From positions 1 through 22,534 of the forward strand of contig CBFGTV010000056.1 of assembly GCA_965652145.1 (NCBI GenBank): a DNA stretch of 22,534 bases, read 5' to 3'. The first letter of the stretch is position 1, and the number at the start of each line of letters is the position of its first letter. This document shows, in pieces, positions 7,841 through 16,236 of the stretch. The translations under genes and the position numbers were made by a program. The DNA is from CBFGTV01 sp965652145. GTDB lineage: Bacteria; Bacillota; Clostridia; Peptostreptococcales; Natronincolaceae. The notes under the pieces were generated by a model. That model ran no database searches and had not been told where the DNA came from. It worked only from the letters and a program-made list of their open reading frames with translations.

Positions 7841-7939
7841 TAGTAGTTCATTTACTTTTTTTGAGCTATTTAAAAATTTTAATATTTCCTTCTTTCATAT
7901 AGTGATCCCTTTATCTACTATTTATTCTAAGCATAAATA

Positions 7940-8036
7940 TAGAGATATCAGCTCCCTTTGATCTATCAGGCATATACTAATTGCGCTTTGAGCCAATTTT
8001 TATATACCTTGAATCAAAATGGTGCCGATATCTCTA
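7940..8036 (-). other. Long imperfect palindrome, candidate structured RNA
   Basis: Nested pairs span the whole 97 bases: 7940-7949 with 8027-8036 (10 bp), GC 7951-7952 with 8024-8025, CC 7954-7955 with GG 8021-8022, TTTGAT 7957-7962 with ATCAAA 8013-8018, GGCATAT 7969-7975 with ATATACC 8002-8008, and AATTG 7979-7983 with CAATT 7994-7998. Two A/C oppositions on the plus strand become G-U pairs in minus-strand RNA, so the minus strand is the better RNA. It lies after the RpiR gene and before the promoter of the EIIC-like gene; no T-run follows, so a simple terminator is unlikely. The rest of the 7841-8068 gap shows nothing else I can name. Confidence 0.5.
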
Positions 8037-8068
8037 GGTGTATAATTAAGAAATTTGATAATAGCAGT

Positions 8069-8842
8069 CTATTCGATTTTATCCTTATTTTGCATTAGCT
8101 TACATATCAGGTATTGTCTACACAATACCTCCCCCACTATATAAAAGGGAATGAAGGTGGTCAATTTTTTAATGGCGGTGGGCACACTGGAAACGGTAGC
8201 ATATAAATTATAAGAGGCCATGCTAGACAGGTAGTTTGATTCTAGGTTGGTCATGGAAACAACGGTTATGCCCTTTGCCTTCAGCTGCTTCATGATAGGA
8301 AATAAAACCTTTGAATTGCCCGACAGGGAAATAATGATGATGACATCCTCCTGGTTAAGATCCCCCAGAATTGACTCAATTTGTTCATTATCATGGATCA
8401 TATACAGGTACTCATTAATTGCCATAAAGTTTCGCTGTAATTCCTTTGCAACATTCATCTGGGAATATCCTGTTCCGTATAAAAAAATCCGTCTTGCCTT
8501 GTACAACACCTGGCAAATTTCATTAATCTGATCTAAATTCAGGTGCTTTATGGTAGCTTCAATATCCTCAATTAATACGGTGGTTATAGGCTTTTCAGGC
8601 AAGTCATGATAATTCTGCTCATTTTCCCATTTTAAGAAATATTTAAATTCACTATAGCCGCTGAAGCCTAATTTTTTTGTAAATCTCAGTAGTGAAGACT
8701 TAGAAACACTGCACTTATGTGCCAGATCGGCAATGCCTAGATTGGCAACTCTTTTTTGATTGTTACAGATATAGTTTAATATATATAAATCATTTTCATT
8801 CAGCTTATCATAATGTTTATTTACAAGCTGCTCAAGCTTCAT
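8069..8842 (-). CDS. MurR/RpiR family transcriptional regulator of the alpha-glucoside operon
   Basis: A 257-residue regulator with an N-terminal RpiR-type helix-turn-helix (about 1-77, including CSVSKSSLLRFTKKLGFSGYSEFK) and a sugar-isomerase (SIS) ligand domain (about 105-245). The SIS domain shows GTGYSQ (123-128) and SLSGNSK (172-178), the phosphosugar-binding loops. It is downstream of the 6-phospho-alpha-glucosidase and EIICB genes on the same strand, the same company kept by GlvR in the Bacillus subtilis glv locus, so a phosphorylated alpha-glucoside or a glucose phosphate is the likely effector. A hairpin and a separate promoter in the 238-bp gap before it suggest independent transcription. 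A strong purine-rich site (GGGGGGAG) lies 4 bases before the ATG. Confidence 0.85.
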   Translation of the reverse strand: MKLEQLVNKHYDKLNENDLYILNYICNNQKRVANLGIADLAHKCSVSKSSLLRFTKKLGFSGYSEFKYFLKWENEQNYHDLPEKPITTVLIEDIEATIKHLNLDQINEICQVLYKARRIFLYGTGYSQMNVAKELQRNFMAINEYLYMIHDNEQIESILGDLNQEDVIIIISLSGNSKVLFPIMKQLKAKGITVVSMTNLESNYLSSMASYNLYATVSSVPTAIKKLTTFIPFYIVGEVLCRQYLICKLMQNKDKIE

Positions 8843-8871
8843 GCTACTCCCCCCCTTGTAGATTTACATAT

Positions 8872-8900
8872 ATACTATCATTCTGCCTTTCATTCATCAA
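8872..8900 (-). promoter_or_regulatory. Candidate promoter of the RpiR gene
   Basis: On the minus strand TTGATG (8895-8900) and TAGTAT (8872-8877) are 17 bases apart, 29 bases before the start codon. Fit is moderate; a TTGACT just upstream has no matching -10. Confidence 0.4.
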
Positions 8901-8997
8901 TAGAGTCAATTTGAGAGATCCTTGTCACCGGAGCAGCGCAACTCCTAATGATGTTTCCTTAATGAAAACCAATGTTGCCAGTCATGGAATGCAATTT

Positions 8998-9026
8998 AAG
9001 GATAGGGTATTTTTGCCCCTATCCTT
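8998..9026. terminator. Hairpin after the GH4 gene, weak terminator
   Basis: AAGGATAGGG (8998-9007) and CCCTATCCTT (9017-9026) give a perfect 10-bp stem with a 9-base loop. The following T content is poor on both strands (TTAAATT on minus), so termination may be partial, leaving some read-through from the glucosidase gene into the RpiR gene. Confidence 0.5.
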
Positions 9027-9080
9027 TGAATTATTGTATTAATCGATTTCTAAAAGCGGAATCTATGGGTTATTTACTTT

Positions 9081-10406
9081 TTATCTTAACGGAGGCCAGT
9101 AGTCACGATTGACCTCCATTAGTTCATCTAAAATTTCCTTTGCTACCCTGGCACTGGGGACGGTTTTAGAAAGGGTTATGGCCTGCCATAATTTCTGATA
9201 AGACCCCTCTATCCAGGCCTCTACCACCAGCTTTTCCACCGATACCTGCTGCTCCATCAGCCCTTTTTGAAATTGTGGAATTTTTCCCACAGATAAGGGC
9301 TCTGGCCCCTGGCTTCCTACAATACAGGGGACCTCTACCATGGCGGTGGAATCAAAGTTTTCGATCACTCCTTGATTAGGTACGATTAACAGCATTCTTT
9401 CATGGGTATTGAAGGCAATGGCCCTGGCTAAATCTACAATATAAGAGGCATGCTCATCTATTTCCAATTCGTATTCTTCGGTGGATCTGTTTTTAATAAT
9501 ACCTTTGCAGGCCCCAAACACCAGCTTTTCCCTTCCATCCATCACCTCGTTGGCCCTTGTATAGCTTTTATCTGAATGGGCTACAACATAATCAGGAAAC
9601 AGGTAATATTTTAAATAGGTATTGGGCAGTGTATCGGGGTCAACTGCATAAACATCCCTTGCCTTGGCAAAGGTATCATTCCAGCTTGCATCGACATGCT
9701 GCCGGTCTCCCTTGGGTACCACATACCCATATTGGGCCACGTGCTCCTTGAGCCTGGGCATCAGGTCGTTCCCTTCCCGATCACGAATATCTGTCCACCA
9801 GCCAAAGTGATTAAGGCCATAGTACCGAACACACATATCTTTCCTGGACCTTAAACCTAAAATTTCAGCCATCCTGGCTTCTATTCCAATAGGCATGTCG
9901 CAGATATTTAATATTCTTGAATTGGGCCGCAGCCTGCGGGTGGCCTCTGCAACAATTGCAGCCGGGTTTGAATAATTCAGCATCCAGGCGTGGGGTGAGT
10001 ACTTTTCCATATAATCTAAAATCTCAATGACACCGCCAATCGATCTCATTCCATAGGCGATTCCCCCTGGGCCACAGGTTTCCTGCCCCACCACACCATA
10101 TTTAAGGGGAATTTTTTCATCCAATTCCCTCATGGCATATTTCCCAACTCGAATATGGGCCATAACAAAATCCACATCTGTAAAGGCCTCCCGTGGGTCG
10201 GTGGTGGCTATAAACTGAATCTGTGGAGCCCTTTCCTTCAAAATAATCTTACAGGCCCCGGCAATGATGTCCTGCCTTTCCTGATCATTATCATAGAATT
10301 TAAGCATTCTAATGGGCAGCTTATCTAAATTTTGAAGCAGCATTAATACAATTCCTGGGGTAAAGGTGCTTCCTCCCCCAGCCACTACAATTGAAAATTT
10401 TTTCAT
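9081..10406 (-). CDS. glvA: 6-phospho-alpha-glucosidase, glycoside hydrolase family 4
   Basis: A 441-residue cytoplasmic enzyme that splits maltose 6-phosphate and related 6-phospho-alpha-glucosides to glucose and glucose 6-phosphate, using NAD+ and a divalent metal (usually Mn2+). Marks of family GH4 are the N-terminal dinucleotide loop VVAGGGSTFTPG (7-18), NYSNPAA (144-150), the metal-site CDMP (C169-P172) and GLNHFGW (H200). CDMP rather than CNxP points to alpha- over beta-phosphoglucosidase specificity. The reaction runs by oxidation at C3 and elimination, unlike ordinary glycosidases. It lies 56 bases after the EIICB transporter gene, which supplies its phosphorylated substrate, with a GGGAGGA site before the ATG. 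The symbol follows the Bacillus gene (also malA); in other genera the same enzyme is malH or aglB. Confidence 0.92.
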   Translation of the reverse strand: MKKFSIVVAGGGSTFTPGIVLMLLQNLDKLPIRMLKFYDNDQERQDIIAGACKIILKERAPQIQFIATTDPREAFTDVDFVMAHIRVGKYAMRELDEKIPLKYGVVGQETCGPGGIAYGMRSIGGVIEILDYMEKYSPHAWMLNYSNPAAIVAEATRRLRPNSRILNICDMPIGIEARMAEILGLRSRKDMCVRYYGLNHFGWWTDIRDREGNDLMPRLKEHVAQYGYVVPKGDRQHVDASWNDTFAKARDVYAVDPDTLPNTYLKYYLFPDYVVAHSDKSYTRANEVMDGREKLVFGACKGIIKNRSTEEYELEIDEHASYIVDLARAIAFNTHERMLLIVPNQGVIENFDSTAMVEVPCIVGSQGPEPLSVGKIPQFQKGLMEQQVSVEKLVVEAWIEGSYQKLWQAITLSKTVPSARVAKEILDELMEVNRDYWPPLR

Positions 10407-10462
10407 AGTCTAATCCTCCCTCTAGGCTACTGTCATTTATAACATAGGACATAGGTTAAACT

Positions 10463-12052
10463 TTATTGCCGTGATGTTTCTTCCTCTAAAAGCTCCTCAA
10501 ACTTCTCCCTTACAAGGGATACCGATGTCCCTACAATTACCTGCACACTTTTTCCCTTATGTACTAATCCAAGGGCCCCTGCGTTTTTGAAGAAGGATGC
10601 CGGCTTTACCCTGGCTTCGTCGGCCACATTGATCCGCAGCCGAGAAAAACAATTGGTTATATCGACTATATTATCCCTTCCTCCCAAACCTTCTAAATAT
10701 GCCCTGGCCTTCTGGTCTGCCTCTTGAGCAGCCCCCTCGACAGTGCCCTTTTTCTCTCTATACTCCTGCTTTGTATACAGCTTTGTTTCAGTATCGCTCT
10801 TTTCTCTGCCCGGCAAGGGGATATCAAACCTTAATATCAAATGCCGAAATACAAAATAATAAATTGCCATAAAGCCAAAACCCACTATAAATTGCATTAC
10901 ATAGGTCTGCCAGTGATTTGAAAAGAGGGGTATCCAATTACTGGTAGCCACTTCAATTAGCCCTCCTCCCATATTACCCACTAATCCAAAGGCGTTCATG
11001 ACGGTACTCATGGTGGCGGCTAGAATTGCATGAATAGCAAATAAATAGGGGGCAATGAAAAGAAAGGTAAATTCAATGGGCTCTGTTATGCCCGATACCA
11101 CTGAGGTCAGTGTTGCAGCCAGTAAGAGGGCACCGACCTTTTTTCTCTTTTCTGGTTTTGCAGTACAATACATGGCATAGGCCAGGCCGGGAATACCAAA
11201 CATTTTTACATTACCATGCAAAGTAAACCTCGCCTGGGGAAACAATTCCTTAAGGGGTGCAGCTGATTGGGCAAATTCACTTAGGTGTGATATCCAATAA
11301 GGTGTAATTCCCTCCGATATCACAGCAGGACCATACTGGAACGGTGTATATACAAAATGGTGTAATCCTGTAGGGATTAAGATCCGCTCCAGGAAGTGGA
11401 ATATCCAGACTCCCACAAGACCCGTTGCCTTGATGAAATATTGCATAGATAAAATCCCCCGTTGAACGATGGGCCAAAGCCCCGCTGTAATAAAGGCACA
11501 GGGTATCATTAAAACGAAGGAAATGGCAACAACAATGGGGGTTCCCTGGAAGGTTCCCAAAAATTCGGGTATTTGCTTATCAAAGTATCGATTATGAAGC
11601 CAGACGATAATAGCAGCAATCACGATGGCTCCAATGATGCCGGTATCCAGGGTTTTGATGCCCGCTATGGACTTTAATCCACTGGTCCCCCCCGAATCAA
11701 CCCCAAAATCCACTCCGAAGTTGCTTCCCCATGTACTTAAAATTCCATTGATGAAATAATTGTACATAATATAGCCCATAAAGGCTTCCAGGACAGCCTT
11801 TGCCTGGGCTTTTTTGGCCAAGGATATGGGCAGTCCAATCAAAAAGACCAGTTCCATTTGATTAAAGACTGCCCAGCCTCCTGTTTCAATGAGGTGCCAT
11901 ATACTTTTCCATAGTGTCCCCTCTGCTGCCAAGGACCCCATAATGTCAGGATTTTGAAAAAGGGTGGCAAAGCCCACTACAATTCCGAAAAAGGGAAAAA
12001 GCATTACAGGTACAATCATAGCACTACCAAATCTTTGAATCTTTTGCATCAT
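10463..12052 (-). CDS. glvC: PTS alpha-glucoside (maltose-type) transporter subunit IICB
   Basis: A 529-residue transporter with an EIIC membrane domain (about 1-420) and an EIIB domain (about 445-525), of the glucose/glucoside superfamily. The EIIC part has the family's GLHHFVYTPFQYG and GITEPIEFTFLF, the latter holding the sugar-binding Glu. The EIIB phosphorylation site is C468 in ITNCFSRLRINV. No EIIA domain is fused and none is encoded in the window, so phosphate must come from a glucose-type EIIA made elsewhere, as known for GlvC/MalX relatives. It imports and phosphorylates maltose or similar alpha-glucosides for the GH4 enzyme encoded next. Two ATG codons begin the frame (12052 and 12049); GGGAGGG 8 bases upstream fits the first. 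Regulation by catabolite repression and a dyad operator is suggested by the promoter. Confidence 0.9.
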   Translation of the reverse strand: MMQKIQRFGSAMIVPVMLFPFFGIVVGFATLFQNPDIMGSLAAEGTLWKSIWHLIETGGWAVFNQMELVFLIGLPISLAKKAQAKAVLEAFMGYIMYNYFINGILSTWGSNFGVDFGVDSGGTSGLKSIAGIKTLDTGIIGAIVIAAIIVWLHNRYFDKQIPEFLGTFQGTPIVVAISFVLMIPCAFITAGLWPIVQRGILSMQYFIKATGLVGVWIFHFLERILIPTGLHHFVYTPFQYGPAVISEGITPYWISHLSEFAQSAAPLKELFPQARFTLHGNVKMFGIPGLAYAMYCTAKPEKRKKVGALLLAATLTSVVSGITEPIEFTFLFIAPYLFAIHAILAATMSTVMNAFGLVGNMGGGLIEVATSNWIPLFSNHWQTYVMQFIVGFGFMAIYYFVFRHLILRFDIPLPGREKSDTETKLYTKQEYREKKGTVEGAAQEADQKARAYLEGLGGRDNIVDITNCFSRLRINVADEARVKPASFFKNAGALGLVHKGKSVQVIVGTSVSLVREKFEELLEEETSRQ

Positions 12053-12074
12053 TTCGATATCCCTCCCAATAAAT

Positions 12075-12126
12075 TGAATTTGTAAAAGTACAATTCATTT
12101 ATAGCATGTATGAATATCGTTTTCAA
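12075..12126 (-). promoter_or_regulatory. Promoter, cre-like site and dyad operator of the glucoside operon
   Basis: On the minus strand TTGAAA (12121-12126) and TATAAA (12098-12103) are 17 bases apart. A cre-like sequence, TGAATATCGTTTTCA (12111-12125, plus strand), overlaps the -35 but departs from the CcpA consensus by one extra base. A second dyad, TGAATTTGTA (12075-12084) with TACAATTCA (12089-12097), covers the start site and has a one-base slip in one arm. The first suits CcpA and the second suits the RpiR regulator; both assignments are inferred. Confidence 0.55.
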
Positions 12127-12230
12127 TCAATTCAGAATTTAAGACTTGTTGTGCCCGTTCAAGTTACTTTTCTCAATTTATGGGATTTTTCCCAGCGTTG
12201 TCATATCTTCTTTTTCTCTTTATAAGAATT

Positions 12231-12265
12231 AAAACTGCCAGCTAAAAAGCACCTTTAGCTGGCAG
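12231..12265 (-). terminator. Terminator of the DUF3810 gene
   Basis: CTGCCAGCTAAA (12235-12246) and TTTAGCTGGCAG (12254-12265) form a perfect 12-bp stem with a 7-base loop, followed on the minus strand by TTTTAATT. It separates the DUF3810 gene from the glucoside operon promoter. Confidence 0.8.
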
Positions 12266-12373
12266 AGAATTCATAACCTGATTCAGGCATATTTAATTTT
12301 ATCATTCACCATTTCAAAACGAGAGTAGCCTAAGGAGAATTATACAAAAGCAAGGTGATGAAGGAAGCTTTAT

Positions 12374-13483
12374 TTAAATTTCCCCGTAGGTTAAATAATG
12401 GGCCAGCAGTAAATCCACCATCCGTCCATAGCTTTGAATCCCTTCTTTTTGCCCATTACTTTTTAAATAAGTGTCATTCACCCTGTTGGCAGTTTCGTTA
12501 ATTGGGCCTTCGTAGTCCCTCCAAAATTCTGAGTAGGCCATAAGGTCTCGACTAAGCTCTGACGAATAGGCATCCCTTAATTGAGCGGCTAACAGCGGAG
12601 ATTGTCTGTGGAGGGCATTCATACTGTTTAATAGGGCTAGAATAATTCCTGAATATTGAAAATCAATGTCTGGATGAACCGATGCTGTTAAATAGGCAAT
12701 ATAATTGGCCTCGTCTTCACTGGCAAAGCCCCTTTGGTGGGCCATCTCATGGAGAACCGTAGCAGGCAGTAGTAAATCCGGTACGGCAACATTCACATTT
12801 ACCTCTGCAGTAAAGGGAAAATACATTCCAGTAATGCCGGTATATAGCATTGGCTTTGAAAGAATTATAGCCTTAGGTTTGCCATAGTTTCCTGCAAAGG
12901 CCTTAATATCCTTTCCAGCTATAAAATAGCCTTCTTTGGCCCTGGAAAATACATCACGGTACCCCCCCTGGATATGCATTACCCCATGCTCATCCTCTAA
13001 TATGGCTCCTCTTAAACTATTTCCCCTTTCAATCAAAGCCAGGTTTAATTCATAGAGCTGCTCCACTGAATAAGGCTCAAGTTTTAGGCCTGTTATTTCG
13101 GCAATAGAAATTCTGCTATAGTTCAGCCCCCACATCAGCATAAAAATAATATATAATAGACAAATATATTGGAAAATCCGATATAGAAAGAGTAAAGATC
13201 CGCCTTTTAGGAGCTTGTAAATTAAAATTCCCACCACCACTGGTATGGCAATTAAGTGTATGATATAGACGATTTCCCCCAAGGAAAAGGGAAACATACC
13301 GGTTATCTGGCTTATTCCCTGGAGCAACCACTTATTAATGCCAAGAGAATAATATTTTTCTAAAAGCCACCCCTGCCCCTTCAAAATTTTGCTCAATAGA
13401 AAACACCCCAAAGCTATAATGGGTAATATGGGCAAAAATAATTTTCTTTTGGATTTGATTTTTTCCGTTAAAGAATGACTCAT
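12374..13483 (-). CDS. DUF3810 family membrane protein with HExxH metallopeptidase motif
   Basis: A 369-residue protein with three hydrophobic segments near the N-terminus (about 15-34, 70-92 and 98-120) and a larger soluble C-terminal part. That part carries HEMAH (245-249) followed by GFASEDEAN (252-260), a zincin-like signature in which E258 could be the third zinc ligand. This matches the DUF3810 family as I recall it; its substrate and biological role are unknown. The motif is intact, so a membrane-anchored peptidase is plausible. It has its own near-consensus promoter and its own terminator, so it is a single-gene unit. A GGAG site lies 9 bases before the ATG. Confidence 0.8.
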   Translation of the reverse strand: MSHSLTEKIKSKRKLFLPILPIIALGCFLLSKILKGQGWLLEKYYSLGINKWLLQGISQITGMFPFSLGEIVYIIHLIAIPVVVGILIYKLLKGGSLLFLYRIFQYICLLYIIFMLMWGLNYSRISIAEITGLKLEPYSVEQLYELNLALIERGNSLRGAILEDEHGVMHIQGGYRDVFSRAKEGYFIAGKDIKAFAGNYGKPKAIILSKPMLYTGITGMYFPFTAEVNVNVAVPDLLLPATVLHEMAHQRGFASEDEANYIAYLTASVHPDIDFQYSGIILALLNSMNALHRQSPLLAAQLRDAYSSELSRDLMAYSEFWRDYEGPINETANRVNDTYLKSNGQKEGIQSYGRMVDLLLAHYLTYGEI

Positions 13484-13535
13484 GGTTCCGACTCCTTAGA
13501 ATTCAATTTCCATAGATTATTAGTCTGGTAGCTCA

Positions 13536-13565
13536 ATTGTAGCTGTTCATTACTTGCCCTGTCAA
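13536..13565 (-). promoter_or_regulatory. Promoter of the DUF3810 gene
   Basis: On the minus strand a consensus TTGACA (13560-13565) and TACAAT (13536-13541) are 18 bases apart, about 50 bases before the start codon. The rest of the 13484-13701 gap shows no gene I would defend. Confidence 0.65.
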
Positions 13566-13701
13566 GTAAATATGACTTTCAATTGATATTCTAACCAACT
13601 ATACCCATATAGCTTAAGTGTCCACTATTTCTTTGATTCCATCGAAAAACATTTTATTTATAGGAGTTGGAAGGTGATAAAGATGAAGCCTTTATTACCA
13701 G

Positions 13702-14643
13702 CTAGTTCTCATTATGGTCAGGAATTAACTCAAAGGTTTGTTCAACCAGGGTTTTTCCCCATCCACTGCTTTCATGCTCCGATACTTTTCTAAATCCGGC
13801 CCTTGTATACATACTAATAGCTGTTTCTTGATCCTCTGTTGTCTCAAGGAAAACCCGCTTAAATTTCTTTTCATAGCAATATTCTACGGCTTTTTCCAGT
13901 AAGGTTTTACCTAATCCTATACCTCTATAACGGGGATGTAGAATAAACCATCTTAGTTGAGCCACCTCGGGGGAATGGCCTAATATTGCAATGGCCCCAA
14001 CGATTTCATCCTTCACCTCGGCAAGCCAGAATCGGTCAAGATCAGGCCGGGGGCTTTGAAAGAAATCATAAAAGGTTTTACAGACATAGCCTTCAAACCC
14101 GTGATTGTATCCACATTCCTGGGCATAAATCCACCCATGCAGATAAATTAATTGTCCCACGTCCCCTGGCTTTAGGGTAGATCGAATTGATATTTTCGTT
14201 GAATCCGGCTTTCCTGAAAGGGTTTCTTCAACCATCTCCATTCCCTTCACCAGCCTTTTCTGATCAACATCTGACAATTGGTTCAGCATTTGATGTATTT
14301 GCTGATCAGACAGCTCGTTCAAATTTAAAAGGGTTTGTCGTCCCTTATCGGTAAGATAAAGAAGATATAGCCGACCATCTTCAGTAGACCTTACCCGATA
14401 AGTAAGCCCCTGCTTTTCAAAACCCTTAATTATTCTGCTCAAATAGCCTGGGTCAATCCTTAAGACCTCAATCAATTTTTTGGCTGTACAGCCCTCTGAA
14501 TGACCAATTTCATATAAAATTCGAGCCTCTGACAGAGAATAATCACTGTCAAGCATGTGTTGATCCAGCAATCCCAATACATTGGTGTAAAACCGGTTAA
14601 ACCTCCGAATTGTATGGATGGTTGATTGATAAATGCTATTCAT
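13702..14643 (-). CDS. MarR-type regulator fused to a GNAT acetyltransferase
   Basis: A 313-residue two-domain protein. Residues about 5-145 are a MarR winged helix (YSLSEARILYEIGHSEGCTAKKLIEVLRIDPGYLSRIIKGFEKQGL...RSTEDGRLYLLYLTDKG). Residues about 150-308 are a GNAT fold with the acetyl-CoA loop RYRGIGLG (238-245) and a late AISMYTRAGF (about 277-286). This fusion is known in bacteria, but its acceptor is mostly unknown. The promoter contains a perfect dyad overlapping the -35, so it very likely represses itself. The MATE exporter gene lies just upstream on the same strand, which suggests a resistance or metabolite-handling role. A strong GAGGAGG site precedes the ATG at 14643. Confidence 0.87.
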   Translation of the reverse strand: MNSIYQSTIHTIRRFNRFYTNVLGLLDQHMLDSDYSLSEARILYEIGHSEGCTAKKLIEVLRIDPGYLSRIIKGFEKQGLTYRVRSTEDGRLYLLYLTDKGRQTLLNLNELSDQQIHQMLNQLSDVDQKRLVKGMEMVEETLSGKPDSTKISIRSTLKPGDVGQLIYLHGWIYAQECGYNHGFEGYVCKTFYDFFQSPRPDLDRFWLAEVKDEIVGAIAILGHSPEVAQLRWFILHPRYRGIGLGKTLLEKAVEYCYEKKFKRVFLETTEDQETAISMYTRAGFRKVSEHESSGWGKTLVEQTFELIPDHNEN

Positions 14644-14674
14644 GGTACTTCCTCCTCTTAAATCGATTTAATCT

Positions 14675-14731
14675 ATTATACCGACAAATAGTTGCCAAAG
14701 TCAACTATTTATTTGACTTTAGCAACTATTT
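14675..14731 (-). promoter_or_regulatory. MarR-type promoter/operator
   Basis: On the minus strand TTGACT (14699-14704) and TATAAT (14675-14680) are 18 bases apart. AAATAGTTG (14686-14694) and CAACTATTT (14702-14710) form a perfect 9-bp dyad with a 7-base centre across the -35 and spacer. A further CAACTATTT at 14723-14731 makes a larger pair of 19-base arms (14686-14704 with 14713-14731, one mismatch). The layout fits a MarR dimer blocking polymerase. Confidence 0.72.
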
Positions 14732-14757
14732 TAGAAGAAGTCCCTATTTCCTTTGAT

Positions 14758-16170
14758 TTAAGAGATATTCTCCAGCCTTTTAAGGGTTTGAATATCGATC
14801 TCTTGTTCTTTTTTCTGTAGCAGTCTAAATTCCTTTTTCACCATCATATTAGTCCATATGACAATAATTAGATCAATTGCAAAGGTACCATAATAAACCC
14901 CGGCCACACCAATTTTCTTTGGTAATATCAACATCACAGGAATATAGAAGATCAACTGTCTAACAATACCAATGACAGCCGCAGGCCTTCCCTTATCAAT
15001 TGCAGGGAAAAAGGTCATTGCCATAAAGATTGATGAAAGGATCGGTAAAATCAACATATATATTCTAAAATACAGTAAATCCTGCCCCACTAGTATTCTG
15101 TCCGGCAGCATTGATCCTAAAATGGCCTGGGGAGCAGCCATGGAAATTACCCAAAAGGGTAATGTTAACAGAACAGAAGTAAAGGTAAAGATTTTAAAGG
15201 AGCTGATTACTCGATGATACTGCTTAGCACCAAAATTAATTCCAATCACTGGCTGTAATGCCCGCATCAGACCAAAGATAGGTGTAAGTAAGAAGGTAAA
15301 AATTCGATAGACTGCACCATAAAAGGCTATATCAAGGGTTGTTCCATATCTAGACAGTGCATTAAAAACCACCACTGCCTGCACCAGGTTCATTACACTC
15401 ATAATCAGCGAAGACATCCCCAACCCTATGATGGACTTAATAAGCTCCTTGTCCCTGGAAAAACTTATTAAATTTGTTTTAAAGGAAGCATGTCCTCTGC
15501 CAAAATATAACCACCCCATAAGGGTGTAGACCAGCATTCCTACATTTGTTCCCCAGGCAGCCCCGGCTACCCCCATATCAAGTACCACAATAAAAAGATA
15601 ATTGGCAAAAACATTGACTACTAATCCGATTCCCATCATCACCGCTGCCGATTTCATCTTTCCCTCTGCCCGTATAATCATATTGCCTGCCAGGCCATAA
15701 ACCCAGAAAAAGGCCCCTAAAATTGTAATTCTGAAATATTCGTCTCCCAAAATCAGAGCCTCTCCTGTTCCGCCCATCATTTTCATCAATTGGGTTGAGA
15801 AAAGCAGTCCCAGGACCATATAGACAATTGTAACGATAATAGATAAATAATTTACATTTCCCAGTAATTTCAACTGGGTCTTTTTATCTTCCCTCCCCAG
15901 GGCAATACTTAAGTCAGACCCTGCTCCCACCCCAATCAATGACCCAAGAGCTACGCTGATTTGTGAGAGGGGATAGGCCACCGAAACCCCCGCCAGGGCT
16001 GCTTCCCCCACATAACGTCCCACAAAAAAAGCATCTAACACCGAATTTAATCCGAACAAAACCATGGCCACTACAGCAGGCCATGATAGTTGAAGCATAA
16101 CCCTCCATAGATTATTAGACAAAATTAATTCCCGCTGTTTTTCTTTTTGACTGACTACAGCTTGACTCAT
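14758..16170 (-). CDS. MATE family multidrug exporter
   Basis: A 470-residue membrane protein with about twelve hydrophobic segments in two related halves, of the MATE (NorM/DinF-like) family. It exchanges Na+ or H+ for organic cations or other compounds across the cytoplasmic membrane. Family-like stretches are LSWPAVVAMVLFGLNSVLDAFFVGRYVGEAALAGVSVAYPL (about 28-68) in the first half and the related LGMSSLIMSVMNLVQAVVV with PVIGINFGAKQYHR in the second. Length is normal for the family. It has a GGAGG site before the ATG and its own promoter region near 16190-16240. The MarR-GNAT gene follows 114 bases downstream, with no clear terminator between. The substrate is unknown. Confidence 0.9.
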   Translation of the reverse strand: MSQAVVSQKEKQRELILSNNLWRVMLQLSWPAVVAMVLFGLNSVLDAFFVGRYVGEAALAGVSVAYPLSQISVALGSLIGVGAGSDLSIALGREDKKTQLKLLGNVNYLSIIVTIVYMVLGLLFSTQLMKMMGGTGEALILGDEYFRITILGAFFWVYGLAGNMIIRAEGKMKSAAVMMGIGLVVNVFANYLFIVVLDMGVAGAAWGTNVGMLVYTLMGWLYFGRGHASFKTNLISFSRDKELIKSIIGLGMSSLIMSVMNLVQAVVVFNALSRYGTTLDIAFYGAVYRIFTFLLTPIFGLMRALQPVIGINFGAKQYHRVISSFKIFTFTSVLLTLPFWVISMAAPQAILGSMLPDRILVGQDLLYFRIYMLILPILSSIFMAMTFFPAIDKGRPAAVIGIVRQLIFYIPVMLILPKKIGVAGVYYGTFAIDLIIVIWTNMMVKKEFRLLQKKEQEIDIQTLKRLENIS

Positions 16171-16204
16171 ATTTAAATCCTCCTTATAAAGCTTAAATTG
16201 TATT

Positions 16205-16236
16205 TTATGGCAAAAAGTAAGTTAGAGTAAACTAAC
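16205..16236 (-). promoter_or_regulatory. Candidate MATE promoter with dyad
   Basis: A GTTAG-AGTAAA-CTAAC dyad (16221-16236) overlaps a possible minus-strand -35 (TTTACT), with TAAAAT 18 bases further on. The dyad could be an operator for a TetR, MarR or AraC-type protein. Only moderately convincing. Confidence 0.35.

Noticed and set aside
13683..13790. Short plus-strand frame with a GGAAGG ribosome-like site before ATG at 13683
   Set aside because: It is almost wholly antisense to the GNAT domain and the peptide has no recognisable character.
14686..14731. 19-base inverted repeat read as a terminator for the MATE gene
   Set aside because: No T-run follows on the minus strand, and the repeat coincides with a promoter, so an operator is the better reading.
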